A stretch of 64,000 nt of DNA from Oligoflexia bacterium. Its GTDB lineage: Bacteria; Bdellovibrionota; UBA1018. Made by a program: the position numbers and the translations under genes. Below the pieces are notes generated by a model. The model made no database searches, had not been told where the DNA came from, and worked only from the letters and a program-made list of their open reading frames with translations. Below are positions 8,449 to 16,667 of the stretch, piece after piece (the stretch's first letter is position 1; each line of letters begins with the position of its first letter). Where the stretch lies: NCBI GenBank assembly GCA_014378465.1, contig JACMNQ010000015.1, positions 1 to 64,000 on the forward strand, written 5' to 3'.

Positions 8449-10575
8449 TTATTCCGTGAGCTTGAGGGGACCGTGCTTCTTGAAGAGTGTGTCGCAGCTG
8501 AACCATTTTTTCAGGACCAGCTTTGAATAGCCCAGTGAAAAATCAGTCATCATTTTCAGAGTGACGGTCGATTGCTGGCGCATGAGGCTGCTGACGACCT
8601 GTCGAGGCAGGTCTGAAGAGAGTCGGGACACGATGGCTTCTTTGGCGAGAACTCCAAAGTCCAGTCTCTGGTATTTTGAAAAAGTGGGATCCACTTTCTT
8701 GAGCGCCGCATTGACTGATTCGACGTCGCCCACGAGAAATCTCACGGCGCGGATGAACGCCACGAAACTTTTTGGAACCTGCACTCCCGCTTCATTCATC
8801 CCACGGCCCAGGATGGTTTCGAGCCTCTCTGCGGGCTCCTTGGAAAACAGAAACTGTTCGTCGATGATCTTGAGGAGTCTGGAGTTGGAAGCCAGCTGCT
8901 GACCCGTGACCCGCTCAAGAGCACTGACCACACTTCCCGGATTCCCGATCAGACAACCGTTGAAAACGTTCACCAGTCCCCGGCGTTCCTCAAGCTCCAA
9001 CCAGCCGACAGCTCCGAGGTCCATCAGGGTATCGGTTCCCTTCGGCCCGAGCTGAAGATCCATATTTTGATTTCCCGGGTGCATGTCGCCATGAAACATG
9101 GTCCGCCCCACGCCGAAAAGGGCGGTATCGATCCAGAGCTTGATCAGGTTTCCGGTGAGGCGGGCACGCTTCACCAGATCTTTTTCCGCGGTGAGAGTCG
9201 TCGGCTTCACGCCGGTTGCGAAGGTCGAGACCATGAAATCGGAGAATTGAGGCAGACCTTCAACGACTTTTGGAACGCTGATTCCGAGGTCGGGGCGATC
9301 GTAGATCTCCCCCGCCCTCTGCAGATTCAGGATCTCCTTCAGGTAGTCGAACTCTTCGGCGATGCTCAGGCCGGTGCTTCGGATCATTTCACGCATTCCG
9401 GGATTGGCCCGGACGGATGGAAAATCCAGCATCCGAGTGGCGGCTTCTTCGAACTTTCTCTTGGCGCCCGGAACCTGAACCTTGATCGCGACTCTCTGAC
9501 CGGTCTTTTTCACGGTGGCGATGGCCACAATCCCGGTGGAGGCCCGGTACATCTTCGGCTGAAAATCAACGAAGACGTTTTCCGTGGGCTCGCCGAGGCG
9601 GGCATCGACGATGCTCTTGAATTCTTCAAAGGAGATGGGCTTCATCCCGTTCTGAAGACTGGCGAAGGCTTCCTCAAGAACAGGATTCTCCATATCGCGT
9701 CCGAGAAGCTGGAAGAGCTTCTGAAGAAAGGGATCCGTATGAAAGAGCACCGTCTTGAGCTGTTCCGCGGGCCGCGCTTCCGGCGCGAGTGCCAGAAAAT
9801 CCGCCAACAAGGCGAGTTTGGATTCAATCGGCATGGACTTGAAGTAGTCTCCCAGCAGTTCCTGAATGGCGGCATTGGCCTCCTGGGAATCATCGCCTTT
9901 GACGAAATTCGCGGAGGACATCTGCTTCAGCACTTCTATTTTGTCGACCTGCAGGTTTTCAGCGGAATTTTTGAAGGATTGGGTCAGGTCCAGAAACTCG
10001 GAATCTTGAACCTGAACGAGGAGACGTGCGCGATCCGCCACCGGCAATTGCGAAACCGTGAACAGGGCCGCATTGATGACACTCTGATTGAGGGGTTGAG
10101 CTGCGCCGTTCGGGAACAGAACTCTCGCCTGCGCGGCGTACGGTCCGGCCCAGCCATTGACCATGGAGTCCAGATGCTTTGAAAGTGACTGTGAAATGGA
10201 TTTCTGAAGGTGATTGGCTTCGAGTCCGGCTCCGAGTGCAGCTCGCATTCCGGATTCATCGAGCACTCGGTCCAGATCTCCCGCATCGGAGAGCCACCTG
10301 AAAAGATCGGGTGTTCCGCCGATGATCGCTCTCATTTCGTTGGCCTGAACCGCTTCGGAGTGACCACTGATCTTGAGGACCTCACCGAGAAAAACTCTCA
10401 GGGTGTGTCCATCTTTCATCATTGCGGCAGGGCTTCGCCGGGCGGCCAGGTGGGAAGCGGCAATTTGGCCTGTAACTTGATGAGTGGTCTCGCCCCAGGC
10501 AAGGCTCACGCAGAGCATCAGTGAGAAAATGCTGAGTATTCCGGTCATGCGAAATCTTTTGTAGAGTGCGTTCAT
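8449..10575 (-). CDS. ABC1/UbiB-like kinase with an export signal
   Basis: 708 residues. The N-terminus (MNALYKRFRMTGILSIFSLM, then LCVSLAWGETT) is a strong cleavable-type signal peptide, and there is no later transmembrane segment. A long helical region (about 35-320) precedes an ABC1/AarF kinase-like domain. The ATP-site lysine is in RVAIKVQVPG (about 364), the regulatory acid is in EEFDYLKEI, the catalytic loop is HGDMHPGN (about 493) and the metal-binding motif is DLGAVG (about 517). The usual KxGQ motif and Ala-rich loop are not recognisable. Family members support ubiquinone synthesis in the cytosol or mitochondrion, so a copy aimed at the periplasm, where ATP is absent, is odd. It is divergent from a di-haem cytochrome gene 90 bp away. 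Confidence 0.85.
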   Translation of the reverse strand: MNALYKRFRMTGILSIFSLMLCVSLAWGETTHQVTGQIAASHLAARRSPAAMMKDGHTLRVFLGEVLKISGHSEAVQANEMRAIIGGTPDLFRWLSDAGDLDRVLDESGMRAALGAGLEANHLQKSISQSLSKHLDSMVNGWAGPYAAQARVLFPNGAAQPLNQSVINAALFTVSQLPVADRARLLVQVQDSEFLDLTQSFKNSAENLQVDKIEVLKQMSSANFVKGDDSQEANAAIQELLGDYFKSMPIESKLALLADFLALAPEARPAEQLKTVLFHTDPFLQKLFQLLGRDMENPVLEEAFASLQNGMKPISFEEFKSIVDARLGEPTENVFVDFQPKMYRASTGIVAIATVKKTGQRVAIKVQVPGAKRKFEEAATRMLDFPSVRANPGMREMIRSTGLSIAEEFDYLKEILNLQRAGEIYDRPDLGISVPKVVEGLPQFSDFMVSTFATGVKPTTLTAEKDLVKRARLTGNLIKLWIDTALFGVGRTMFHGDMHPGNQNMDLQLGPKGTDTLMDLGAVGWLELEERRGLVNVFNGCLIGNPGSVVSALERVTGQQLASNSRLLKIIDEQFLFSKEPAERLETILGRGMNEAGVQVPKSFVAFIRAVRFLVGDVESVNAALKKVDPTFSKYQRLDFGVLAKEAIVSRLSSDLPRQVVSSLMRQQSTVTLKMMTDFSLGYSKLVLKKWFSCDTLFKKHGPLKLTE

Positions 10576-10664
10576 AGCCCTTTTGGATCGGCATCCGCGT
10601 CAATGAACTTGATAGTGAACTTTGAATTTGCCGCTTGCTGGGGATTCGCGTACCTCTGGGGACC

Positions 10665-12527
10665 ATGGGAACCGCTTCGAAAGATCCGAATTCAGTCAGA
10701 GTACGGCGATTTCCGAGCATGAGGGGGCGGCTCCGGGTCTTCTCCCTGTTCCTCGGTCTGGCATTCTGGCTGGCTCTCTGCCAATTTCCTGGCGCTTCAT
10801 TCGCGAAGGCTTCCATTCCGACGGTCGAGCCCCTCCAGTCCCTCGGGACTGCGTGGACCGCGAGTTCGACTCCCGATTGGTCCGAGGGCGCAGAGGTCTC
10901 CCCCGAAATTCGCGTGAACCCCTACGGAGCACTGGCTTCGCAACTTCCGGCTTTGATCCGGCAGGGACGTCTTCATGCACTCGAGTATCCGGTCGAGATT
11001 TCCGGCATCCTCCTGCCCTTCAGGCCCTTTCAAAGCTTCATCGAAGACCCTCAGCCTTCGGGCCTCCGAGACCTCATTCAAAAGGCTTTCAAAGGTTTCA
11101 CTCACATCAGGTCGACGGATGACATCTTTCGCGAAGTGGGGCTGCATCCCTATCCCCGGACTTCGACACAGGGAACTTCCGCTCAGAGCTCCAGTGCACA
11201 GGGAGCCAACAGCCCCTACTTCATTCCGTTTCGAGGCTCCGCTCCTCCGTCCTACCGGATGGGTGTCACTCTGATGATGAAAGATCACGTTCAGGGCTTC
11301 ACCCTCAGCTGCGCCGCCTGTCACTCGGCTGAACTTTTTGGAAAGAAAGTGCTCGGGATGACCAACCGGTTTCCGCGGGCCAATGAATTCTTCATCGCTG
11401 GAAAACTGGCGAGTTCATTGGCTGAGCCCGCGCTCTTCAGCGCAGTGACGGGCGCCACTCGCGATGAAACCGCTCTCTATGCGAAACTGCGCGAGTCCGC
11501 CCGCTCCGTGGGCGTGAAGAAACCGCTGACCCTCGGCCTGGATACTTCACTGGCCCAGGTCGCCCTGTCTCTCGCAAGGCGCAATCAGGATGACTACGCG
11601 ACGAAGAGCGCGATCCGCGCGGAATTCCCGCGGTCCGAAATTCTCACCTCCCGGCCGGCCGACTCCAAACCTTCCGTCTGGTGGAATCTCAAGTACAAGA
11701 ACCGCTGGCTCTCGGACGGCTCCGTGGTTTCAGGCAACCCGATCTTCACCAACATCATCTGGAATGAAATCGGTCGGGGTACGGATCTGCGCGAACTCGA
11801 GGGCTGGCTGAGCGAGAACTCGACACTCATCAAAGAGCTCACGACTTCCGTCTTCGCGTCCGAGGCTCCTCGCTACACGGATTTCTTTCGCGCTTCGTCA
11901 CTGGACCCTGAGAAAGTCCGTCTCGGTCAGAAAATCTATCGTCAGGCCTGCGCGCGCTGTCACGGAACTTATGAAAAAACCTGGGACCTCGCCGAAGCGG
12001 CGGCCCTCCCCTGGATCGAACAATTGAAGACCGCTCAAGTTCGTTATCCCGAAAAGACGCGGGTCATCGATGTGCAGACGGACCCGCTCCGTCACCAGGG
12101 CATGAGCTCTCTCGCCAGAGGTCTCAATCCGCTCAGCATTTCACGCCGGAACGGAATCGTGATCAAACCTCAGAAGGGATACGTCCCCCCGCCCCTCGTC
12201 GGGATCTGGGCCCGCTGGCCTTACTTTCACAACAACTCAGCGCCCACCCTCTGCGCCGTTCTCACCCGCGCCGACAAACGCCCGGTGAAGTATTTTGCAG
12301 GTGAAGCCATTGACCGGGAGCGGGATTTTGATGCCGAGTGCAATGGATATCCATCGGGAACGAAAGTTCCTTCGGCCTGGAAGCGAGATGCGGCTTATCA
12401 GTATGACACTCGTCGCGCCGGCATGAGCAACTCGGGGCATGACGAGGGTGTTTTTCTCAAGGACGGCGCCGAACTTCTCACTCCTGACGACAAACTTGCG
12501 TTGATCCAGTTTCTCCAAACCCTCTAG
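10665..12527 (+). CDS. Exported di-haem c-type cytochrome (RoxA/peroxidase superfamily-like)
   Basis: About 620 residues from the ATG at 10665; starts at 10635 (TTG) and 10719 (ATG, just before the hydrophobic core) are possible. The signal sequence RLRVFSLFLGLAFWLALC leads to export. There are two haem c attachment sites: CAACH near residue 216 and CARCH near 429. The C-terminal part has PPLVGIWARWPYFHNNSAPT and a final SGHDEGVF...DDKLALIQFLQTL, the pattern seen in di-haem cytochrome c peroxidase / rubber-oxygenase (RoxA) relatives. Likely a periplasmic redox enzyme; its substrate is unknown. It lies between two ABC1/UbiB-like kinase genes and ends 9 bp from the convergent stop of the second. 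Confidence 0.88.
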   Translation: MGTASKDPNSVRVRRFPSMRGRLRVFSLFLGLAFWLALCQFPGASFAKASIPTVEPLQSLGTAWTASSTPDWSEGAEVSPEIRVNPYGALASQLPALIRQGRLHALEYPVEISGILLPFRPFQSFIEDPQPSGLRDLIQKAFKGFTHIRSTDDIFREVGLHPYPRTSTQGTSAQSSSAQGANSPYFIPFRGSAPPSYRMGVTLMMKDHVQGFTLSCAACHSAELFGKKVLGMTNRFPRANEFFIAGKLASSLAEPALFSAVTGATRDETALYAKLRESARSVGVKKPLTLGLDTSLAQVALSLARRNQDDYATKSAIRAEFPRSEILTSRPADSKPSVWWNLKYKNRWLSDGSVVSGNPIFTNIIWNEIGRGTDLRELEGWLSENSTLIKELTTSVFASEAPRYTDFFRASSLDPEKVRLGQKIYRQACARCHGTYEKTWDLAEAAALPWIEQLKTAQVRYPEKTRVIDVQTDPLRHQGMSSLARGLNPLSISRRNGIVIKPQKGYVPPPLVGIWARWPYFHNNSAPTLCAVLTRADKRPVKYFAGEAIDRERDFDAECNGYPSGTKVPSAWKRDAAYQYDTRRAGMSNSGHDEGVFLKDGAELLTPDDKLALIQFLQTL

Positions 12528-12536
12528 AACGCCCCT

Positions 12537-13910
12537 TCAGAACTTGTTCCGCTCCAGATGCTTTCTCAGGAGGGGCGCTGGATTGAATTCAGCTTTCAGA
12601 ACGCTCAGAAAAATGAAGACTCCACCGGCCTTGCGATCAATGAAGACACTCTCCCGGGGGGGCGGCCGGAGCTTGAAATCAAACGCAAGCTTGCGCCCCT
12701 GTGACATCGCCCGAGCCGCGAGGTCGGACTTCCCCCACGCATAGGCTTCTTCATCCGGGCGCCGAGAGGGTTCCATCACCATCAGGCAGAGCTCGGTGAA
12801 ACGCTGTTTCGCAACCTGCGAATCGTCTTCCCGCAGGATTTCCATTTCATAGGCGCCCTTCCTGAGCAGCGCTTCATCGCGGGTAAAAGCTCCTTCGATC
12901 ATCTGACGATAGCCCCGGAGAAATCCCTGCGGAATGTCCCGGATCGCGCCAAAGTCGAAAAGGATCATCTGATCATGAAACACGCCGGAACGGTCCGGCT
13001 TCTCCGCGATGCGAATCCGGTAATTTCCAAAATGAGGATCGGTCTGCACTTTTCTGAATTCGAAGACTTCACGCAAAAAGAGTTCATACGCCGCCTTGCC
13101 GATCGCGCTTCTGCGTTCGAGGGACAGAGCCGCGACTTCCGCGCTGTCGACGGAAACTCCGGCTTCAAAGGAAGTCGCAAGAATCTTCTTGCCCGAAAGT
13201 TCTGGAAAAGGAGTCGGAATCACGAACCGGGGATCATCGGAGAGCAGCTCCTTGAACTCGAGAGTCGACTCAAGCTCCCGGCGATAATCCACTTCACGGT
13301 GAAGCATTTCGCGCACTTCCTTGAAAAGCTCGTCATACTTGTGCCCGCCCGGGATCAGCTTCGTCATGGACAGGAGCGAGCGCATCGCCTTGATGTCGGT
13401 TTCGATCGCCTGGTCCACTCCCGGGTACTGAATCTTGAGTGCGATCTTCTGGCCATCGGACTTTCGAGTCGCCAGATGAACCTGACCGAGTGACGCCGAG
13501 GCGAGAGGTTCGCGTTCAATGTCAAGAGTGGCCAGCTGCTCCGCGGTCAGACGTCGCTTGATCACTTTCTCGATCGCCTTCCACTCAAGCGGGGGCGATT
13601 GACTCTGCAGAGATTTGAGAACTGCATTGGCTTCAGGCGGGAGCAGATGCTCACCGAACATCGAGAGCATCTGACCCACTTTCATCAGACTGCCTTTGAG
13701 TGTGCCGAGTTCATTGGCCAGCAGCGTGGTCTGCGACAGCAGCAGCGCCTTGACCCGGTCCTCCTTGTTCGACTCGTCGGAAAAGAGGTTGCCCACGGCA
13801 TGCCCCGCTGCCTGAGCACCTGCTGATAACGTCATTTTCGCCAGCGCAAATCCGCGGGAGAGCGAGCTGGAGCGGATGGCCTTGAGTTTGGAAGCGGACT
13901 TTTTTGCCAT
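12537..13910 (-). CDS. Cytoplasmic ABC1/AarF/UbiB-family kinase-like protein
   Basis: 457 residues with no signal peptide. It carries the full set of ABC1 motifs: KVGQMLSM near 77-84 (the KxGQ motif), the Ala-rich loop PLASASLGQVH, the ATP-site lysine in IALKIQYPG, REVDYRRELES (the ExD region), the catalytic loop TDPHFGN, and LFDFGA as the metal-binding motif. The family comprises atypical kinases/ATPases linked to quinone biosynthesis and lipid homeostasis. Unlike E. coli UbiB it has no C-terminal membrane helices, and no ubi genes lie nearby, so I do not assign ubiB. It is the second ABC1 gene in 5.5 kb; the other one is exported. Confidence 0.92.
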   Translation of the reverse strand: MAKKSASKLKAIRSSSLSRGFALAKMTLSAGAQAAGHAVGNLFSDESNKEDRVKALLLSQTTLLANELGTLKGSLMKVGQMLSMFGEHLLPPEANAVLKSLQSQSPPLEWKAIEKVIKRRLTAEQLATLDIEREPLASASLGQVHLATRKSDGQKIALKIQYPGVDQAIETDIKAMRSLLSMTKLIPGGHKYDELFKEVREMLHREVDYRRELESTLEFKELLSDDPRFVIPTPFPELSGKKILATSFEAGVSVDSAEVAALSLERRSAIGKAAYELFLREVFEFRKVQTDPHFGNYRIRIAEKPDRSGVFHDQMILFDFGAIRDIPQGFLRGYRQMIEGAFTRDEALLRKGAYEMEILREDDSQVAKQRFTELCLMVMEPSRRPDEEAYAWGKSDLAARAMSQGRKLAFDFKLRPPPRESVFIDRKAGGVFIFLSVLKAEFNPAPLLRKHLERNKF

Positions 13911-13980
13911 GCTCTCAGTCTAGCTCAGGCGGCTGACTTCTCGAGCATCATTTCGTGTTCGTAGCACCATTTCCAATTTT

Positions 13981-14077
13981 CATGCGACTCGGTGGAGTTT
14001 TTCGATGTGGCCGTTTTTTCGAGCTCAAACGGCTGAATGACAAGGGGCCGAGTGGTCTTGAAATGTCGAGTCGCATG
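13981..14077. repeat. Nested inverted repeats, possible structured leader
   Basis: CATGCGACTCG at 13981-13991 is repeated in perfect inverted orientation at 14067-14077. Inside the 75-nt loop lies a second hairpin, GCCGTTT (14010-14016) with AAACGGC (14027-14033). It sits in the 322-bp gap upstream of the small ORF and the universal stress protein gene. It could be a folded 5' leader or a two-part operator; chance is not excluded for an 11-bp arm. Confidence 0.4.
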
Positions 14078-14107
14078 TCGGTTTTTCGAAGAGTCGCAGC
14101 AGCCAAC

Positions 14108-14236
14108 ATGACCACAAGTGAGACAGAGCCGGAGGGCGACCCACGCGTCGCCGCTTTCAAGACACTCCTGGCAGCCATCACCGCTCGCCTTGAGATTCCG
14201 ACTTTGGACTCAAGGTTGCAGCACTTTCAGCCATGA
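14108..14236 (+). CDS. Possible 42-residue ORF overlapping uspA start
   Basis: It starts MTTSETEPEGDPRVAAFKTL and ends in a TGA that overlaps the ATG of the universal stress protein gene (ATGA). Codon use resembles coding sequence and the overlap suggests translational coupling. No clear ribosome site precedes it, and the frame stays open upstream to 13955, so the true start is uncertain. It has no recognised domain. Confidence 0.35.
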   Translation: MTTSETEPEGDPRVAAFKTLLAAITARLEIPTLDSRLQHFQP

Positions 14237-15207
14237 CCTCTGATTCAGACGGAAAACTCATCGTTTGGGCGGTCGATCCCTTCCGCGAACCGCCTGACGA
14301 AACCGAAGAGCTCAACCGTTCGGCCGCTTGGGCAATCCACGCGCTGACCCACCGCCTGGCTCGTGTGACGAAACCTCAGGTTCAGCCACTTTATGTCTCG
14401 GAACTGAGCACCATTCCGGGCAGTGTGCTGGAGGAACTGCGCACTGAGGGTCAGGAAACTCTCGACGGGATCTTCACTCGAGTGAAGATCCACGGGCTGC
14501 TGCCTTTTGAAATTCTGAAGCAGGGAACTCACAACCGGGTTGGTCAGCTTCTGCGTTTTGCCCGCCATCAGGATGCGGATCTCATCGTCGTCAGCACGCA
14601 TGGACGACGTGGTCTGCAACGCTGGATGAAAGGGAGTTTCACTGAGGACCTGATGCTTCAATCGGAAATCCCCCTCCTCGTGGTCAATCCTCACTGGAAG
14701 CGAGTTCCGGATTTTGAGAGGATTCTCTTTCCAACTGATTTTTCGGAAGCTTCAAGACTGACCCTGGACCGGGTGACCGAATTCGCCGGAACGCTGGGGA
14801 GTCGAATCACTCTCTTTCATAAAGTCAGCTTTGATCCCGCGCCCTCCATTGAAGTCGCTTTCGGTTCCTACCCGACTTACCAGGAAACTTACTCAAGTGG
14901 GGTCGAAGCCTGCCAGAACCAGCTCATGGACTGGGTGGAACTCCTCAAACGCCAGGGACATGCCGCCACTTACATTCTGGACACTTCCCTCGTAGGTACC
15001 GCGGAAGAGGCCATTCTGGAGGAGGCTGAAAAGGAACCGGGCATGATTGCGATGGCCGCGCAAAGTGGTCCAGTTTCTGCCACTCTTCTCGGGAGCCTGA
15101 CCCGTAAGATCGTGCGAGGAGCCCGGACCCCAGTGTGGATCCTCCACCCCCGCCTTGGCCGGATGAACAGGCCCCAGAGGCACCCCCCCCGGAGAAGGGC
15201 CGCCTGA
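14233..15207 (+). CDS. Tandem universal stress protein (UspA family)
   Basis: 324 residues made of two Usp domains. The first (about 1-155) has the ATP-type signature DLIVVSTHGRRGLQRWMKGS followed by IPLLVVNP. The second (about 160-310) begins RILFPTDFSEASR and ends near SLTRKIVRGARTPVWILHP. The first domain's G-x2-G-x9-G(S/T) pattern is intact, suggesting nucleotide binding there; in the second it is degenerate (SGPVSATLLGSLTRK). Tandem Usp proteins are cytoplasmic stress-response factors. The final proline/arginine-rich tail is probably disordered. It overlaps a possible small ORF at its start, with a nested inverted repeat upstream. Confidence 0.92.
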   Translation: MTSDSDGKLIVWAVDPFREPPDETEELNRSAAWAIHALTHRLARVTKPQVQPLYVSELSTIPGSVLEELRTEGQETLDGIFTRVKIHGLLPFEILKQGTHNRVGQLLRFARHQDADLIVVSTHGRRGLQRWMKGSFTEDLMLQSEIPLLVVNPHWKRVPDFERILFPTDFSEASRLTLDRVTEFAGTLGSRITLFHKVSFDPAPSIEVAFGSYPTYQETYSSGVEACQNQLMDWVELLKRQGHAATYILDTSLVGTAEEAILEEAEKEPGMIAMAAQSGPVSATLLGSLTRKIVRGARTPVWILHPRLGRMNRPQRHPPRRRAA

Positions 15208-15286
15208 GAAGGAAACCCCGGCTCGGCTGCCAAAATTCTTTTGCATGGCCCTTGCACTGACGCTACAAGCGAACGGGGGTCAGCTT

Positions 15287-16654
15287 ATGGGGAAGTCAGT
15301 CAAGTCACGGGCAGTTTCGGGTGATCACTCAGGCGCATTTTACGCGCTGATCTCTTGCGTCACTCTTCTCGCCGCAGCTTTCGTCCATGCTGGGAGCTTC
15401 GCCTCTGCCCCGAGTGTCGCCGGGGCCAGTGCCACTGAAAATCACTTCCGCGCGTCGACCACGGGCAAAGGTCGCCAGCTCGATGCTCGCTTCTTCCAGC
15501 TGACCGGAACTCATCTGGTCCAAGGCCAAACTGAGCAGACTCTGCAGGAGCTTCCGGATCCGGCTCCCCCTTTCATCACTGCGCAAGGCAAGGTTCAGAT
15601 TTACGGTTCAGCACCCTATTTCATTCAATACAAGAACTGGAATGAGTTTGAAAACGGCGGTTCCTTTCAAGTGGTGCCGATGACTCTCAAATTCCCGAGC
15701 GGCGCCGCCATTCAAGGGGTTTACACCCACCCCTGGGACTTGAGAAAATACCGGGTCTCAGGAGCGGGCGGAACGGGCAAAGAGATCCTGGTCGGGGGCG
15801 CGATGAGCCCTTCAGCGGGCAGACCCATCGCGGTCTGGCCGGATGACAACATCAACCGCCGCATTTTCATGTTCAGACCCGACGACCTGGGCGCCTGGGT
15901 TCGTGACGTCTTTCCCATCGCCGGAAAAGTCGCACAGGAGTGGACCGGGCACTCCTACGGCGGAAACTTTTTTCAGCCGGGGCAGTCTGATCTGAACACG
16001 ATCAATCCGAACGGCGGCAATCCCATTTACTTCTTTTTTGAAAAAGTGAGTGAGGATCGCAGGGGTCCCTACAAAACGGAAATCTTCGTCAAGAAAGTGG
16101 ACTCGCTGGCTCCCCCTTCGTCCTCGGCGTTTCGTTCAGGCCGGTCCACTCCGGGAGGAGAAGAAACGAAACTCATTGGAGTCGGAACTCCGCCACGCCC
16201 CTCGACTCAACGGACGGTCGGAGGCTATCTGGTCGAGGGTCCGCGTCCCATTCAGATGGACATTCAGGGACAGCGTTTTTACATCATCGCTTTCAGCAGT
16301 GGCGATTTTCCAACCGACAGTTACACCCTCAATTATGCCTGGAGCAGGAACGTGACGGGCCCCTACCAGACCGTGATGAATCGTGACGGAACGGATTTCC
16401 TGGACCTCGGGCTCGAGATCAAAGCCAAGTACAACCTTTCCTGGGTCGGCCGTCCCTCGTTTTTCAGGACTCCTTCGGGCAACTATGAAATGCTCTTTCA
16501 CGGTGTCTCCAAGAACATCCTGCCTGACAACGATTATACGAAATGGCCAAAGAAGTACGAGCTCTGGCAGTTTTTCAGAAGTCTCTTCAAGGCGAATCTT
16601 CAGGTCCTCCTGAATGCCGACGGATCGCCTTCGATCACGCCGGTTCTGCACTGA
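15287..16654 (+). CDS. Secreted beta-propeller-like protein (GH43/GH32-like fold suspected)
   Basis: 455 residues from the ATG at 15287, preceded by GGGGG at a good distance; an in-frame ATG at 15245 has no such site. A signal peptide (FYALISCVTLLAAAFVHAG) is followed by a mature domain rich in beta strands. Motifs such as YGSAPYFIQYKNW, GRPIAVWPDDNINRRIFMF and SWVGRPSFFRTPSGNYEMLF resemble the blades of five-bladed propeller glycosidases. A catalytic acid set cannot be assigned by eye, so enzyme function is unproven. It follows the universal stress gene by 79 bp and converges on galK. Confidence 0.75.
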   Translation: MGKSVKSRAVSGDHSGAFYALISCVTLLAAAFVHAGSFASAPSVAGASATENHFRASTTGKGRQLDARFFQLTGTHLVQGQTEQTLQELPDPAPPFITAQGKVQIYGSAPYFIQYKNWNEFENGGSFQVVPMTLKFPSGAAIQGVYTHPWDLRKYRVSGAGGTGKEILVGGAMSPSAGRPIAVWPDDNINRRIFMFRPDDLGAWVRDVFPIAGKVAQEWTGHSYGGNFFQPGQSDLNTINPNGGNPIYFFFEKVSEDRRGPYKTEIFVKKVDSLAPPSSSAFRSGRSTPGGEETKLIGVGTPPRPSTQRTVGGYLVEGPRPIQMDIQGQRFYIIAFSSGDFPTDSYTLNYAWSRNVTGPYQTVMNRDGTDFLDLGLEIKAKYNLSWVGRPSFFRTPSGNYEMLFHGVSKNILPDNDYTKWPKKYELWQFFRSLFKANLQVLLNADGSPSITPVLH

Positions 16655-16667
16655 GAGCTCAACTCAC

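Noticed and set aside
12528-12536. Terminator between the convergent cytochrome and ABC1 genes
   Set aside because: Only 9 bp separate the stops and no hairpin with a T-run is visible.
15245-15286. Earlier ATG for the beta-propeller-like protein
   Set aside because: It lacks a ribosome site and adds a segment before the signal peptide; the ATG at 15287 has GGGGG at correct spacing.
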